Source: an uncultured beta proteobacterium
GTDB lineage: Bacteria > Pseudomonadota > Gammaproteobacteria > Burkholderiales > Burkholderiaceae_C
Direction of reading: 5' to 3'
Length of the DNA stretch: 36,426 nucleotides
Assembly: GCA_903906695.1 (NCBI GenBank)
Contig: CAIVLG010000109.1
Location: 1 to 36,426, forward strand
Below the pieces are notes generated by a model. It was not told the origin of the DNA. It saw nothing but the letters and a program-made list of their open reading frames with translations, and searched no databases. The position numbers and the translations under genes are program-made. This document shows, one piece after another, positions 28,200 through 36,426 of the stretch (within the stretch, counting starts at the first letter, position 1; the number at the start of each line of letters is the position of its first letter).

Positions 28200-30782
28200 A
28201 TGTTGCAAAACTACCGCCTTCACGTTGCAGAGCGCGCCGCCTTGGGCATTCCCCCGTTGCCACTGTCTGCCAAGCAGACCGGTGAGTTGATTGAGCTGCT
28301 GAAAAATCCACCTAAGGGTGAGGAAACCACATTGGTCGATTTGATCGCGCATCGCGTCCCGGCGGGTGTGGACGACGCCGCCAAAGTGAAGGCAAGCTAC
28401 TTGGCCGCTGTGGCGCATGCGAGCGAAAAATGTGCGCTGATTTCACGGGAAAAGGCAACTGAACTGCTGGGAACCATGCTCGGTGGCTACAACATCAGCC
28501 CGCTAATTGATTTGCTCGATGATGCAGTAGCAGGTGAGATTGCGGCCAGTGGTCTGAAGAAGACGCTGCTGATGTTCGATCAGTTCCACGACGTCAAGGA
28601 AAAAGCTGACAAAGGCAATCTGAATGCGAGGGCGGTACTTCAGAGCTGGGCTGATGCCGAGTGGTTTACCTCGCGTCCTGAGGTGCCGAAGTCGATCACG
28701 ATCACGGTGTTCAAGGTTGACGGCGAGGTCAACACGGACGACTTGTCGCCAGCGCCTGACGCCTTCAGTCGACCAGATATCCCCTTGCACGCCCTGGCGA
28801 TGCACAAGAACGCACGTCCTGGAATCATTCCTGAGGAAGACGGTAAACGTGGTCCGGTCAAGTTCATTTCCGATCTAAAGGCCAAGGGTAATCTGGTGGC
28901 TTATGTCGGCGATGTGGTCGGAACCGGCTCGTCCCGCAAGTCCGCTACCAATTCGGTGCTCTGGTTCACGGGCGAGGACATTCCATTTGTACCCAACAAG
29001 CGTTTTGGTGGCGTTTGTCTGGGTGGAAAAATTGCGCCTATCTTCTACAACACGATGGAAGACTCGGGCGCGCTGCCGATTGAATTGGATGTCAGTCAGA
29101 TGGCGATGGGGGATGTCGTGGAACTGCGACCGTATGAAGGTCTGGCACTCAAGGATGGGAAAGTAATTGCCAACTTCAAGGTCAAGAGTGACGTATTGTT
29201 TGACGAAGTTCGGGCCGGTGGCCGCATTCCGCTGATTATTGGGCGCGGTCTCACCGCGAAGGCGCGCGAGGCTATGGGGTTGCCGGTCAGCAGCCTGTTC
29301 CGATTGCCACAAAACCCAGCAGATACCGGCAAAGGATATACGCTGGCGCAAAAAATTGTGGGACGTGCCTGTGGTTTGCCGCAGGGGCAGGGCGTTCGCC
29401 CCGGAACCTACTGCGAACCGAGGATGACGAGCGTTGGTTCGCAGGACACCACCGGCCCCATGACGCGCGACGAACTGAAGGATCTGGCCTGCCTGGGCTT
29501 CAGCGCCGACCTGGTGATGCAGTCCTTCTGCCATACCGCGGCTTACCCGAAACCGGTCGATGTGAAGATGCACCACGAGTTGCCCGAATTCATGAGCACC
29601 CGGGGCGGGGTCCCGCTGCGTCCTGGGGACGGCATCATCCACAGCTGGTTGAACCGCATGCTGTTGCCCGACACCGTGGGGACGGGAGGTGACAGCCACA
29701 CACGTTTCCCGATTGGCATCAGTTTCCCCGCTGGTTCTGGCTTGGTGGCGTTTGGTGCAGCGACCGGTGTGATGCCGCTGGACATGCCTGAGAGCGTGTT
29801 GGTGCGCTTCAAGGGCAAGATGCAGGCCGGCATTACTTTGCGCGATTTGGTGAATGCGATTCCGCTGTATGCCATCAAGGCTGGCCTGTTGACGGTCGCC
29901 AAACAGGGCAAGAAGAATATCTTTTCTGGACGCATTCTGGAGATCGAAGGCTTGCCCGATCTCAAGGTGGAGCAGGCATTCGAGTTGAGCGACGCCTCGG
30001 CCGAGCGCAGTGCCGGCGGTTGTACTGTGCATCTGAACCCGGCCCCGATCATTGAGTACATCACGAGCAACATCACGCTCTTGAAATGGATGATTGCGTC
30101 GGGTTATTCGGATGTGCGAACCATCAATCGCCGCATTCAGGCGATGGAGGCCTGGTTGAAGAATCCGCAGTTACTCAAAGCTGACGCAGATGCACAATAT
30201 GCGGCCGTGATCGAAATTGATTTGGCCGACATTCATGAACCGATCGTGGCCTGTCCCAATGATCCGGACGATGTAAAGACGCTGTCGGAGGTGGCCGGTT
30301 CCAAGATCGATGAAGTCTTTATCGGATCGTGCATGACCAACATCGGACATTTCCGTGCGGCGAGCAAGTTGTTAGAGAACAAGCGGGACATTCCGGTCAA
30401 GCTGTGGATGGCGCCGCCCACGAAAATGGATGCAAAGCAGCTGACAGAAGAGGGGCATTACGGCGTTCTGGGTTCTGCCGGCGCGCGCATGGAGATGCCT
30501 GGCTGCAGTCTGTGCATGGGCAATCAGGCGCAGGTGAAGGAGGGAGCGACCGTGTTCTCCACCTCCACCCGCAATTTCCCCAACCGCTTGGGAAAGAATA
30601 GCAATGTCTATCTTGGTAGCGCCGAATTGGCGGCGATCTGTTCCAAGCTGGGGCGCATTCCCTCAAAGCAGGAGTACATGGCCGACATGGGGGTACTTAC
30701 CGCGGCCGGTGAGAAGATTTACAAATACCTGAATTTCGATCAGGTACAGGATTACGCGGACGCCGCGGCATCGGTCTCGTAA
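28200..30782 (+). CDS. acnB: Aconitate hydratase B / 2-methylisocitrate dehydratase
   Basis: An 860-residue AcnB-type aconitase that converts citrate to isocitrate and often also hydrates 2-methylaconitate. The N-terminal helical (HEAT-like) domain (1 to ~160, starting [21 protein letters not shown]) marks AcnB rather than AcnA. The swivel domain follows ([36 protein letters not shown]), then the catalytic domains with [19 protein letters not shown]. Fe-S cysteines are in [15 protein letters not shown] and [20 protein letters not shown] precedes the ATG by seven bases. It forms, with mdh and the divergent sdh-gltA operon, a TCA cluster. It converges with a GNAT gene 4 bp away. Confidence 0.97.
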   Translation: MLQNYRLHVAERAALGIPPLPLSAKQTGELIELLKNPPKGEETTLVDLIAHRVPAGVDDAAKVKASYLAAVAHASEKCALISREKATELLGTMLGGYNISPLIDLLDDAVAGEIAASGLKKTLLMFDQFHDVKEKADKGNLNARAVLQSWADAEWFTSRPEVPKSITITVFKVDGEVNTDDLSPAPDAFSRPDIPLHALAMHKNARPGIIPEEDGKRGPVKFISDLKAKGNLVAYVGDVVGTGSSRKSATNSVLWFTGEDIPFVPNKRFGGVCLGGKIAPIFYNTMEDSGALPIELDVSQMAMGDVVELRPYEGLALKDGKVIANFKVKSDVLFDEVRAGGRIPLIIGRGLTAKAREAMGLPVSSLFRLPQNPADTGKGYTLAQKIVGRACGLPQGQGVRPGTYCEPRMTSVGSQDTTGPMTRDELKDLACLGFSADLVMQSFCHTAAYPKPVDVKMHHELPEFMSTRGGVPLRPGDGIIHSWLNRMLLPDTVGTGGDSHTRFPIGISFPAGSGLVAFGAATGVMPLDMPESVLVRFKGKMQAGITLRDLVNAIPLYAIKAGLLTVAKQGKKNIFSGRILEIEGLPDLKVEQAFELSDASAERSAGGCTVHLNPAPIIEYITSNITLLKWMIASGYSDVRTINRRIQAMEAWLKNPQLLKADADAQYAAVIEIDLADIHEPIVACPNDPDDVKTLSEVAGSKIDEVFIGSCMTNIGHFRAASKLLENKRDIPVKLWMAPPTKMDAKQLTEEGHYGVLGSAGARMEMPGCSLCMGNQAQVKEGATVFSTSTRNFPNRLGKNSNVYLGSAELAAICSKLGRIPSKQEYMADMGVLTAAGEKIYKYLNFDQVQDYADAAASVS

Positions 30783-30786
30783 AGCG

Positions 30787-31317
30787 TCAAGACCATTCCT
30801 GCGGTGGGCAGGTGTCGTTCAGGCCAAGTGCCAGGTCCATCAAGACCACGTCACGCCATTGATCAAATTTCCAGCCACATGATTTGAGGATTCCCGCCGG
30901 CGAGAATCCGATTGATCGATGGAGTGAGATGGAACTGGCGTTGGCCGAATCACCAATAACCGCAATCAATTTTCGAATGCCCGCGCGTTCAGCCTGAGTT
31001 GCCAGCTCGATCAATAGCGCCCTTCCAATGCCACGCCCCTGAACACTCGGTGACACATAGATCGAATCCTCGGCTGAAAATCGATAGGCTGGGCGCGGCT
31101 TGAACCAGTTGCAATAGGCAAAACCGACCACCTTCCCGCCTTCAATTGCAACAAGGTAGGGCAAACCTTTGGCCAGCACATCGGCGCGGCGTTCGTCCAT
31201 CTCGTTCAGCGAAGGCGGTTCAAGCTCGAAAGTACCGGTGCCAACGCGCACGTGGTGTGCATAAATGGCGGCGATGGAAAGAACATCTTGCGCTTGACTG
31301 GGGCGAATGAGTGACAT
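30787..31317 (-). CDS. GNAT N-acetyltransferase, phosphinothricin acetyltransferase-like
   Basis: A 176-residue enzyme. The opening [20 protein letters not shown] and [14 protein letters not shown], the acetyl-CoA loop [11 protein letters not shown] and the C-terminal [35 protein letters not shown] are characteristic of the Pat/Bar/YncA branch, whose members acetylate phosphinothricin, methionine sulfoximine or related amino acids. The natural substrate here is unknown. Its start region overlaps the rpsP promoter on the other strand, and its stop is 4 bp from acnB. No Shine-Dalgarno is visible before the ATG at 31317. Confidence 0.9.
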   Translation of the reverse strand: MSLIRPSQAQDVLSIAAIYAHHVRVGTGTFELEPPSLNEMDERRADVLAKGLPYLVAIEGGKVVGFAYCNWFKPRPAYRFSAEDSIYVSPSVQGRGIGRALLIELATQAERAGIRKLIAVIGDSANASSISLHRSIGFSPAGILKSCGWKFDQWRDVVLMDLALGLNDTCPPQEWS

Positions 31318-31338
31318 AAAAATGGTAAACGTTATAAT
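31311..31338 (+). promoter_or_regulatory. Sigma-70 promoter of the rpsP operon
   Basis: GTGACA (31311-31316, 5 of 6 to TTGACA) and a perfect TATAAT (31333-31338) are 16 bp apart. Transcription would start near 31345, giving an rpsP leader of about 105 nt. The -35 box overlaps the divergent GNAT start codon. Confidence 0.75.
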
Positions 31339-31399
31339 TGGATGCTATTCGGTGTGTGGCTGGCCAGGTGGTCGTGTCGCGTGTCTCAACGCCGGGTTA

Positions 31400-31428
31400 A
31401 GTTCCCATTTATTGGTGGAAATAGAACT
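31400..31428 (+). promoter_or_regulatory. Leader hairpin upstream of rpsP
   Basis: AGTTC (31400-31404) pairs with GAACT (31424-31428) and ATTT (31407-31410) with AAAT (31419-31422), leaving a small internal loop and an 8-nt apical loop (ATTGGTGG). It lies eight bases before the rpsP ribosome binding site (AAAGGA, 31437-31442), so it could affect translation of the operon. Confidence 0.4.
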
Positions 31429-31449
31429 CCACTACCCAAAGGATATACC

Positions 31450-31701
31450 ATGGTCGTTATTCGACTCGCCCGTGGCGGTGCCAAAGCACGCCCGTTTTTT
31501 AATATTGTTGTGGCTGACAAGCGCACCCGTCGCGATGGTCGTTTCATTGAACGCATTGGTTTTTACAACCCGATAGCGACTGCCAGTGAAGAATCTATCC
31601 GTGTTGCACAGGATCGCCTGACTTACTGGAAGGGTGTTGGCGCACAGGCATCCCCGACGGTTGATCGCCTGATCGCCCAGGCTGCAAAAAAAGCGGCGTG
31701 A
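31450..31701 (+). CDS. rpsP: 30S ribosomal protein S16
   Basis: An 83-residue protein of the small ribosomal subunit. [24 protein letters not shown] and [15 protein letters not shown] are the S16 hallmarks, and the C-terminal [13 protein letters not shown] completes the normal length. The start is ATG 31450, with AAAGGA seven bases upstream; a longer in-frame reading from 31342 would run through the leader and is rejected. It is the first gene of rpsP-rimM-trmD. Confidence 0.98.
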   Translation: MVVIRLARGGAKARPFFNIVVADKRTRRDGRFIERIGFYNPIATASEESIRVAQDRLTYWKGVGAQASPTVDRLIAQAAKKAA

Positions 31702-31708
31702 TGTTATC

Positions 31709-32275
31709 GTGATGCCCCTTGGCCTCGAAGCGGCCGACCTGCCGTCGGATGCGATTGAGGTGGGGCGCGTAGGAGATGCCTGGGGCATTAAAGGTTGGTT
31801 CAGAGTCCTCGCCTACAGCGCCGATCCCGAGGCACTTTTTTCATCCAAACGCTGGTTCTTGATGCCAGCCGAGAGGGGTGTGAAGACCTTTTCTGATGTT
31901 GCTCGGTTGAGCGTTGCGCAGGCCAAAATGCACTCTGGGATGGTCGTCGCTTCAGCCCGTGAGGTCGATGATAGGGACGCGGCGGCTGCCCTGCGGGGAG
32001 CTCGCATCTTTGTATCCCGCTCCAGTTTTCCAACGGTTCAAAAGGATGAGTATTACTGGGTTGATTTGATCGGGCTGAAGGTGGTCAACCGGGAGGGCGT
32101 CGTGCTGGGTACCGTCAGGGAATTGCAATCGACCGGGGCACAGACTGTGCTTTTGGTCGACTCGGAGCAGGACGGCGAGCCGACACAGCGAATGATACCT
32201 TTTGTGTCGGTCTTCATTGACGACGTAGATCTGTCCGGTCGACGCATTCTTGTCGACTGGCAAGCCGATTACTGA
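31709..32275 (+). CDS. rimM: Ribosome maturation factor RimM
   Basis: A 188-residue factor that binds S19 and assists 30S head maturation. The N-terminal barrel shows [22 protein letters not shown], and the PRC-barrel half shows [31 protein letters not shown] and [24 protein letters not shown]. The start is a GTG at 31709 or the ATG directly after it (31712), 7-10 bp after the rpsP stop; the sequence does not decide between them. Confidence 0.95.
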   Translation: MMPLGLEAADLPSDAIEVGRVGDAWGIKGWFRVLAYSADPEALFSSKRWFLMPAERGVKTFSDVARLSVAQAKMHSGMVVASAREVDDRDAAAALRGARIFVSRSSFPTVQKDEYYWVDLIGLKVVNREGVVLGTVRELQSTGAQTVLLVDSEQDGEPTQRMIPFVSVFIDDVDLSGRRILVDWQADY

Positions 32276-32285
32276 GCATTGCCTC

Positions 32286-33032
32286 ATGCGCTTCGACATC
32301 GTTACTTTGTTCCCGGAAGTATTTCTCCCGTTCTTGAGCAGCGGCATCACACGACGTGCTTTTGAATCGGGCCAGATCGATGTCAAGTTGACCAGCCCGC
32401 GTGAGTTTGCGTCGGGAAATTACAAGCGAGTCGACGACCGACCCTATGGCGGTGGTCCGGGCATGGTCATGATGGCCGAGCCCTTGGCGGAGTGCCTGAA
32501 AGCTATTCGGTCGCAGCGGTCCGATGCCACGCGTGTCGTACTTTTTTCTCCTGCTGGAAAGGTGCTGAATCACGAAAGGGTAGCGCATTGGGCACAGAGT
32601 CAGGGTGCGATCTTGATATGTGGTCGCTATGAGGGGATTGACCAGAGATTCATTGATATTCACGTCACGGAGCAGATCAGCCTGGGTGATTTTGTGTTGT
32701 CGGGTGGCGAAATTGCAGCGGTCGCGTTGCTCGATGCCGTGGCGCGTCTGCAACCCGGTGTTTTGAATACAGCCGACAGTTACCTGCAGGACAGTTTCAA
32801 TCCAGCACTTGATGGCTTGCTGGATTGTCCACACTACACACGCCCCGAGTCATGGCTAAATAGTGCTGTACCTGACGTTCTTCTATCGGGTCATCACGAC
32901 CAAATAGAACGTTGGCGGCGCCAGCAGCGGCTGACAATTACGGCCCAGTTGCGGCCCGATCTTATCGCGCAAGCCCGACACGCAAATCGCCTGAGCGCGG
33001 ACGATAAAGCCTTTCTTGCAGGCTTGGCCTGA
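32286..33032 (+). CDS. trmD: tRNA (guanine-37-N1) methyltransferase
   Basis: A 248-residue SPOUT enzyme that methylates G37 of tRNAs with AdoMet and prevents frameshifting. The N-terminus [43 protein letters not shown] and [18 protein letters not shown] (the trefoil-knot AdoMet site) are all present, as is HYTRPESW and [15 protein letters not shown] in the C-terminal domain. Start ATG 32286 is 10 bp after the rimM stop; a frame starting 12 codons earlier overlaps rimM and is rejected. The rplS gene that usually follows is not found downstream. Confidence 0.97.
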   Translation: MRFDIVTLFPEVFLPFLSSGITRRAFESGQIDVKLTSPREFASGNYKRVDDRPYGGGPGMVMMAEPLAECLKAIRSQRSDATRVVLFSPAGKVLNHERVAHWAQSQGAILICGRYEGIDQRFIDIHVTEQISLGDFVLSGGEIAAVALLDAVARLQPGVLNTADSYLQDSFNPALDGLLDCPHYTRPESWLNSAVPDVLLSGHHDQIERWRRQQRLTITAQLRPDLIAQARHANRLSADDKAFLAGLA

Positions 33033-33061
33033 CGCGCAAAATCCGGCGCCGCTTAAACTGG

Positions 33062-33079
33062 ACGCCACCGCTTTGGCGT
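33062..33079. repeat. Small inverted repeat after trmD
   Basis: ACGCCA (33062-33067) and TGGCGT (33074-33079) flank a 6-nt loop in the 65-bp trmD-helicase spacer. The sequence after it (TCACAACCTTGTT) is only moderately T-rich, so it would be at best a weak terminator. Confidence 0.35.
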
Positions 33080-33097
33080 TCACAACCTTGTTCTCTG

Positions 33098-34333
33098 ATG
33101 TCATTTTCCTCACTCGGCTTGTCACCTGCACTGATCAGCGCGCTCAAGACCAGGGTTTATCGGGCGCCGACGCCGATTCAGAGCGTGGCCATTCCGGCAG
33201 CCTTGCAGGGTCGGGACGTGCTGGGTTCGGCGCAGACCGGTTCCGGCAAGACGCTGGCCTTTGTGCTGCCTGTGCTGCAGCAACTGGAGAACTCGCCGAT
33301 CAGCAGGCCGCGGCGACTGCACGCGCTGATTTTGGTACCCACACGCGGGCTCTGCGCCCAGGTGGGAGAGGAGCTTCGCAGCCTCGGTACACACTTGTCC
33401 CAGCCCCGCAAAGTGTCGATCGTGTTCGGTGGTGTTTCCATCAATCCTCAGCTGCTGCGCCTTCGCGGTGGCACCGATGTGGTGGTTGCGACGCCAGGGC
33501 GTTTGCTCGATCTGATTGCGCACAACGCAATCGATCTGTCCACCGTGGCAACGCTGGTGCTCGATGAGGCCGATCGCCTGCTCGAGCTGGGCTTCGCCGA
33601 AGAGCTTGGCGCCATCCTCGCGCTACTGCCCAGGCAACGGCAGAACCTGTTCTTATCCGCCACTTTTCCGCCGGTGCTGGAGGCGATGGCTCGAGATCTG
33701 CTTCATGAGCCGGTGCGCGTTGAGCTGTCGTCCGAGCCGCTGACGGCGCCGGACATTGTGCAGCGCGCGATTGCTGTCGATGCCGGCCGGCGCACCCAAT
33801 TGCTGCGACATCTGATTGCGCAAAACCATTGGACACGCGTGCTGGTCTTTGTTGCGACCAAGCACGCCGCTGAAATCGTCGCCGACAAACTGCGCAAGGC
33901 CCGCATCAATGCCGAACCTTTTCATGGCGAGCTGAGCCAGGGCAAACGCACGCAGGTGCTGGCTGACTTCAAGGCCTCACGCGTGAAAGTGGTCGTCGCC
34001 ACCGACCTTGCCGCGCGCGGTCTGGACATCGCGGAGCTGCCGGTGGTTGTCAACTACGACTTGCCGCGTTCGGCGCTGGATTACACGCACCGCATCGGCC
34101 GCACGGCGCGCGCCGGAGAGAGTGGCATCGCGCTGAGCTTTGTCAACGCGGACACGCAAGCGCATTTCCGTCTGATTACTAAGCGCCATCGACTGAATCT
34201 GCCACTGGAGCAGATAGAGGGCTTCGAGCCGTTGCAAACAACCAGCCTGATCATGCCGTCCGGCGGCGGCATCAAGGGCAAACGCCAGAGCAAGAAGGAC
34301 AGGCTTCGGCAAGCCGCAGGGCTGCAGCACTGA
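33098..34333 (+). CDS. DEAD-box RNA helicase, RhlE-like
   Basis: A 411-residue ATP-dependent RNA helicase. Motifs in order: Q motif (YRAPTPIQ), motif I AQTGSGKT (45-52), Ia PTRGL, Ib TPGRLLD, motif II DEAD, motif III SAT, and in the second RecA domain VFVATKHAAE, VVVATDLAARGLDI and HRIGRTARAGESG. The short basic tail (GGGIKGKRQSKKDRLRQ) without an added RNA-binding domain fits the RhlE group, active in rRNA processing, ribosome assembly or cold adaptation. It follows trmD by 65 bp. No Shine-Dalgarno is evident before the ATG. Confidence 0.93.
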   Translation: MSFSSLGLSPALISALKTRVYRAPTPIQSVAIPAALQGRDVLGSAQTGSGKTLAFVLPVLQQLENSPISRPRRLHALILVPTRGLCAQVGEELRSLGTHLSQPRKVSIVFGGVSINPQLLRLRGGTDVVVATPGRLLDLIAHNAIDLSTVATLVLDEADRLLELGFAEELGAILALLPRQRQNLFLSATFPPVLEAMARDLLHEPVRVELSSEPLTAPDIVQRAIAVDAGRRTQLLRHLIAQNHWTRVLVFVATKHAAEIVADKLRKARINAEPFHGELSQGKRTQVLADFKASRVKVVVATDLAARGLDIAELPVVVNYDLPRSALDYTHRIGRTARAGESGIALSFVNADTQAHFRLITKRHRLNLPLEQIEGFEPLQTTSLIMPSGGGIKGKRQSKKDRLRQAAGLQH

Positions 34334-34417
34334 GCTGCTCAGCCAGTGACCACGGGCTGCCGATATACTTGCTGCCATCGTTTCCAAGCAGATTCTTCAC
34401 CATTCACAGGAGTTTTC

Positions 34418-34801
34418 ATGAGGTTTTTATCCATCGCGCTAGCCGCTCTTATTGGCACCTTGGGCTTTATTTCCTTCAGCGCCAGTGCCGCCGACGCGGC
34501 CACAAAGACCGTCGCAGCGCTTTACAAGGACAAGGCAACCCTGGTCGGCAAGACCATCAGCGCCCAGGGCAAGGTGGTAAAGGTCAATAACGGCATCATG
34601 GGGCGCAATTTTGTCCATGTGCAAGACGGCACCGGTGATGCCAAAGCCGGTACCAACAACCTGGTAGTCACCAGCAATCAGACCGCCGCCGTCGGTGATC
34701 AGGTCACCATTTCAGGCCTGGTGGTGATCAACAAGGATTTTGGCAGCGGCTACTCCTACCCCTTGCTGATTGAAGAAGCCACTGTCACGGTCAAGAAGTA
34801 A
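34418..34801 (+). CDS. Exported OB-fold-like protein (NrfJ-like)
   Basis: A 127-residue protein with AGGAG six bases before the ATG. Residues 1 to about 26 (MRFLSIALAALIGTLGF, then SASA) are a signal peptide ending in an AxA-type site. The mature part (VAALYKDKATLVGKTISAQGKVVKV, MGRNFVHVQDGTG, LVVTSNQTAAVGDQVTISG) has the strand pattern of the small OB-fold proteins often labelled DNA-binding or NrfJ-related. Since it is exported, nucleic-acid binding should not be assumed; family members occur in the periplasm near redox proteins. Its last 11 bases overlap the 3' end of dbpA on the opposite strand. Function unknown. Confidence 0.8.
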   Translation: MRFLSIALAALIGTLGFISFSASAADAATKTVAALYKDKATLVGKTISAQGKVVKVNNGIMGRNFVHVQDGTGDAKAGTNNLVVTSNQTAAVGDQVTISGLVVINKDFGSGYSYPLLIEEATVTVKK

Positions 34802-36170
34802 GCCGCACTTTGACGCTTTTGCCTTTGACCTTGCCGGCATTGAGCTTTTGCATCGCCGCCAGTGCGATGTCGCGCTGCACCGCCACGAAGGTGGTGAATT
34901 CCGTGACCACGATCTTGCCGATCTGTTCGCGGCTGTAGCCGCAGTCGGCGGTGAGTGCCCCCAGCACGTCGCCGGGGCGTATCTTCTCTTTGCGACCCCC
35001 CAGAATCTGCAGCGTCACCATCGGTGGTAGTAACGGCCCCGCGCCGGTCGGTGTCAGTTCATCGAGTTTGTGCCAGACCGATTCGTGACATTGATAGAGC
35101 TCGATCTTGCCGACCGAGCCCATCTCGCTCATGCTGGCCAGACTCAGCGCCAGCCCCGACTCACCAGCGCGTCCGGTGCGCCCGATGCGGTGGATGTGTA
35201 CCTCGGGGTCGGGCGTGATGTCAACGTTGATGACAGCTTCCAGTTGCGTGATGTCCAGCCCGCGTGAAGCCACATCGGTGGCCACCAGCACCGAACAGCT
35301 TCGGTTGGAAAACTGGGCCAGCACCTGATCGCGTTCGCGCTGCTCCAGTTCGCCATACAGCGCCAGCGCGCTGAAACCCTGCGCCTGCAGGTACGCGGCA
35401 AGCTCCTTGCAGCGCAGCTTGGTATTGCAAAACGCCAGCGTGCTGGCGGGTCGGAAGTGGTTCAGCAGCAGCGCCACCGCTTCGAGCCGGTTGGCGCGCG
35501 TGACTTCATAAAAGCGCTGCTCGATCAGACTTTTAGCGTGCTGCGCTTCGACCTTGATGGATTGCGGATCGCGCATGAACTGCTTGGCCAGTTTTTCGAT
35601 ACCTTCAGGGTAGGTGGCAGAGAAAAGCAGTGTTTGACGCTCTGTCGGGCATTGTTTGACTACCGTGGCAATGTCGTCGAAGAAGCCCATGTCGAGCATG
35701 CGGTCAGCTTCGTCCAGCACCAGGGTGTTGAGTGCGTCCAGTGTCAGGTAGCCGCGCTCCAGATGGTCCATGACGCGCCCCGGGGTGCCGACCACGATGT
35801 GTGCACCGTGCTCCAGCGATGCGCGCTGGCCGCGCAGCGCCACGCCACCGCACAGCGTGACAACTTTGATGTTTTCTTCGGCCCGTGCCAGACGCCGTAT
35901 CTCGCTGCTCACCTGATCGGCCAACTCCCGCGTTGGGCACAGTACCAGGGCCTGCACAGCAAAGCGGCGCGGGTTGAGCTTGTCCAGCAGCGCCAATGCA
36001 AAGGCGGCAGTCTTGCCGCTGCCGGTCTTGGCCTGGGCAATCAGGTCTTTGCCAAGCAGTGCGGCCGGCAGACTGGCGGCCTGAATCGGCGTCATTTCCA
36101 GGTAACCCAGTTGAACCAGATTGGCCAGCGTAGCAGGGTTCAGGGCCAGCGAATCGAACTTTGTACTCAT
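34791..36170 (-). CDS. dbpA: ATP-dependent RNA helicase DbpA
   Basis: A 459-residue DEAD-box helicase. Core motifs: YLEMTPIQ, AKTGSGKT (47-54), CPTRELADQV, VGTPGRVMDHLERG, LDEADRMLDMGF, SATYP, VATDVASRGLDI and HRIGRTGRAGESG. The C-terminal domain (about 385-459, MVTLQILGGRKEKIRPGDVLGAL, then VTEFTTFVAVQRDIALAAMQKLN) is the DbpA RNA-binding domain that recognises hairpin 92 of 23S rRNA, which places the protein in 50S subunit assembly. The gene is convergent with the OB-fold gene, sharing 11 bp, and divergent from slyX. Confidence 0.96.
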   Translation of the reverse strand: MSTKFDSLALNPATLANLVQLGYLEMTPIQAASLPAALLGKDLIAQAKTGSGKTAAFALALLDKLNPRRFAVQALVLCPTRELADQVSSEIRRLARAEENIKVVTLCGGVALRGQRASLEHGAHIVVGTPGRVMDHLERGYLTLDALNTLVLDEADRMLDMGFFDDIATVVKQCPTERQTLLFSATYPEGIEKLAKQFMRDPQSIKVEAQHAKSLIEQRFYEVTRANRLEAVALLLNHFRPASTLAFCNTKLRCKELAAYLQAQGFSALALYGELEQRERDQVLAQFSNRSCSVLVATDVASRGLDITQLEAVINVDITPDPEVHIHRIGRTGRAGESGLALSLASMSEMGSVGKIELYQCHESVWHKLDELTPTGAGPLLPPMVTLQILGGRKEKIRPGDVLGALTADCGYSREQIGKIVVTEFTTFVAVQRDIALAAMQKLNAGKVKGKSVKVRLTS

Positions 36171-36211
36171 GCCCGATTATCGGCACAAGCAAATCCTTGG
36201 CAGAATGCGGT

Positions 36212-36426
36212 ATGGATAACGCAAACAACACCGGGCAGCGCCTGACCGATCTCGAGATCAAGGCCAGCTTCCAGGAGGATTTGCTTGACGAGCTGAACCA
36301 GATCATCGTGCGTCATCAACAGCAAATCGACCAACTGATTCGCGAAATTGCGCACCTGCGAGAGGCCGCCACCGACGGCGGCGTTGGCGCGAGCCGCAAC
36401 CTGCGGGACGAATTGCCGCCGCATTA
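36212..36426 (+). CDS. slyX: SlyX family protein, 3' end cut off by the window edge
   Basis: Seventy-one codons from ATG 36212 to the window end, with no stop yet. The protein is a short heptad-rich coiled coil (RLTDLEIKASFQEDLLDELN, then IIVRHQQQIDQLIREIAHLRE) ending in LRDELPPH; SlyX proteins finish with a PPHY-type tail, and the two remaining bases (TA) fit a final Tyr codon, so nearly the whole gene is present. The function is unknown despite the historical link to lysis gene slyD. It is divergent from dbpA with 41 bp between the starts. Confidence 0.85.
   Translation, partial: MDNANNTGQRLTDLEIKASFQEDLLDELNQIIVRHQQQIDQLIREIAHLREAATDGGVGASRNLRDELPPH

Noticed and set aside
28931..28940. 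Possible third copy of the 37-nt repeat (GTCCCGCAAG)
   Set aside because: Only a 10-base match, inside a conserved coding motif of acnB (SSRKSAT); chance similarity.
28875..30032. 385-codon open frame antisense to acnB
   Set aside because: A shadow of acnB; composition rich in His/Gln/Arg is typical of antisense translation and no start signals are seen.
31342..31449. Extended N-terminus of rpsP
   Set aside because: S16 begins at [10 protein letters not shown]; the upstream codons lie in the leader after a clear promoter, and AAAGGA precedes ATG 31450.

Overview
The window looks like ordinary chromosomal core of a betaproteobacterium, most likely Burkholderiales close to Comamonadaceae (Rhodoferax/Polaromonas-like). 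This rests on gene order and protein character: truA-trpF-trpB-trpA-accD behind a FimV homologue, leuC-leuD-leuB-asd, a GntR/UTRA regulator heading sdhCDAB-sdhE-gltA, an AcnB-type aconitase beside mdh, and uniformly high GC coding DNA. I see no prophage, insertion sequence, CRISPR array, tRNA or rRNA.

Layout. 1-1366 (minus): a nitronate monooxygenase-like flavoprotein followed by a thiolase cut by the window edge. 1513-3591 (plus): a secreted GH18 chitinase with a ChiC-like C-terminal domain. 3607-6298 (minus): a MoxR ATPase, a GNAT acetyltransferase and a CoxE-like VWA protein. 6463-8016 (minus): lysS. 8195-8761 (plus): a YggT-family membrane protein. 8774-20255 (minus): a long co-directional block, leuC-leuD-leuB-asd-fimV-truA-trpF-trpB-trpA-accD, with several 4-bp ATGA overlaps. 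20311-20347: a strong intrinsic terminator. 20365-26281 (minus): gntR-sdhC-sdhD-sdhA-sdhB-sdhE-gltA. 26458-30782 (plus): mdh, an exported protein of unknown function, and acnB. 30787-31317 (minus): a GNAT acetyltransferase. 31450-33032 (plus): rpsP-rimM-trmD. 33098-34333 (plus): a DEAD-box helicase. 34418-34801 (plus): an exported OB-fold-like protein. 34791-36170 (minus): DbpA helicase. From 36212 (plus): slyX, cut by the window end.

How the genes work together. About 10 kb (20.3-30.8 kb) is a TCA-cycle cluster: citrate synthase, aconitase, succinate dehydrogenase with its flavinylation factor, and malate dehydrogenase. It is arranged around one divergent promoter region holding an operator-like sequence, next to a GntR-type regulator. 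The long minus block covers leucine, aspartate-family and tryptophan synthesis and the first step of fatty-acid synthesis, and includes a tRNA modification gene and a polar/pilus-assembly protein.

I found no clear new multi-gene system. The observations most worth following are non-coding: the TCA divergon operator, a 37-nt palindromic repeat present twice (once forming the end of trpF), a perfect 15-bp palindrome upstream of fimV, a shared promoter-like motif before leuC and lysS, a structured rpsP leader, and the absence of rplS after trmD. All function calls come from reading motifs and family resemblance by eye; no searches were run.
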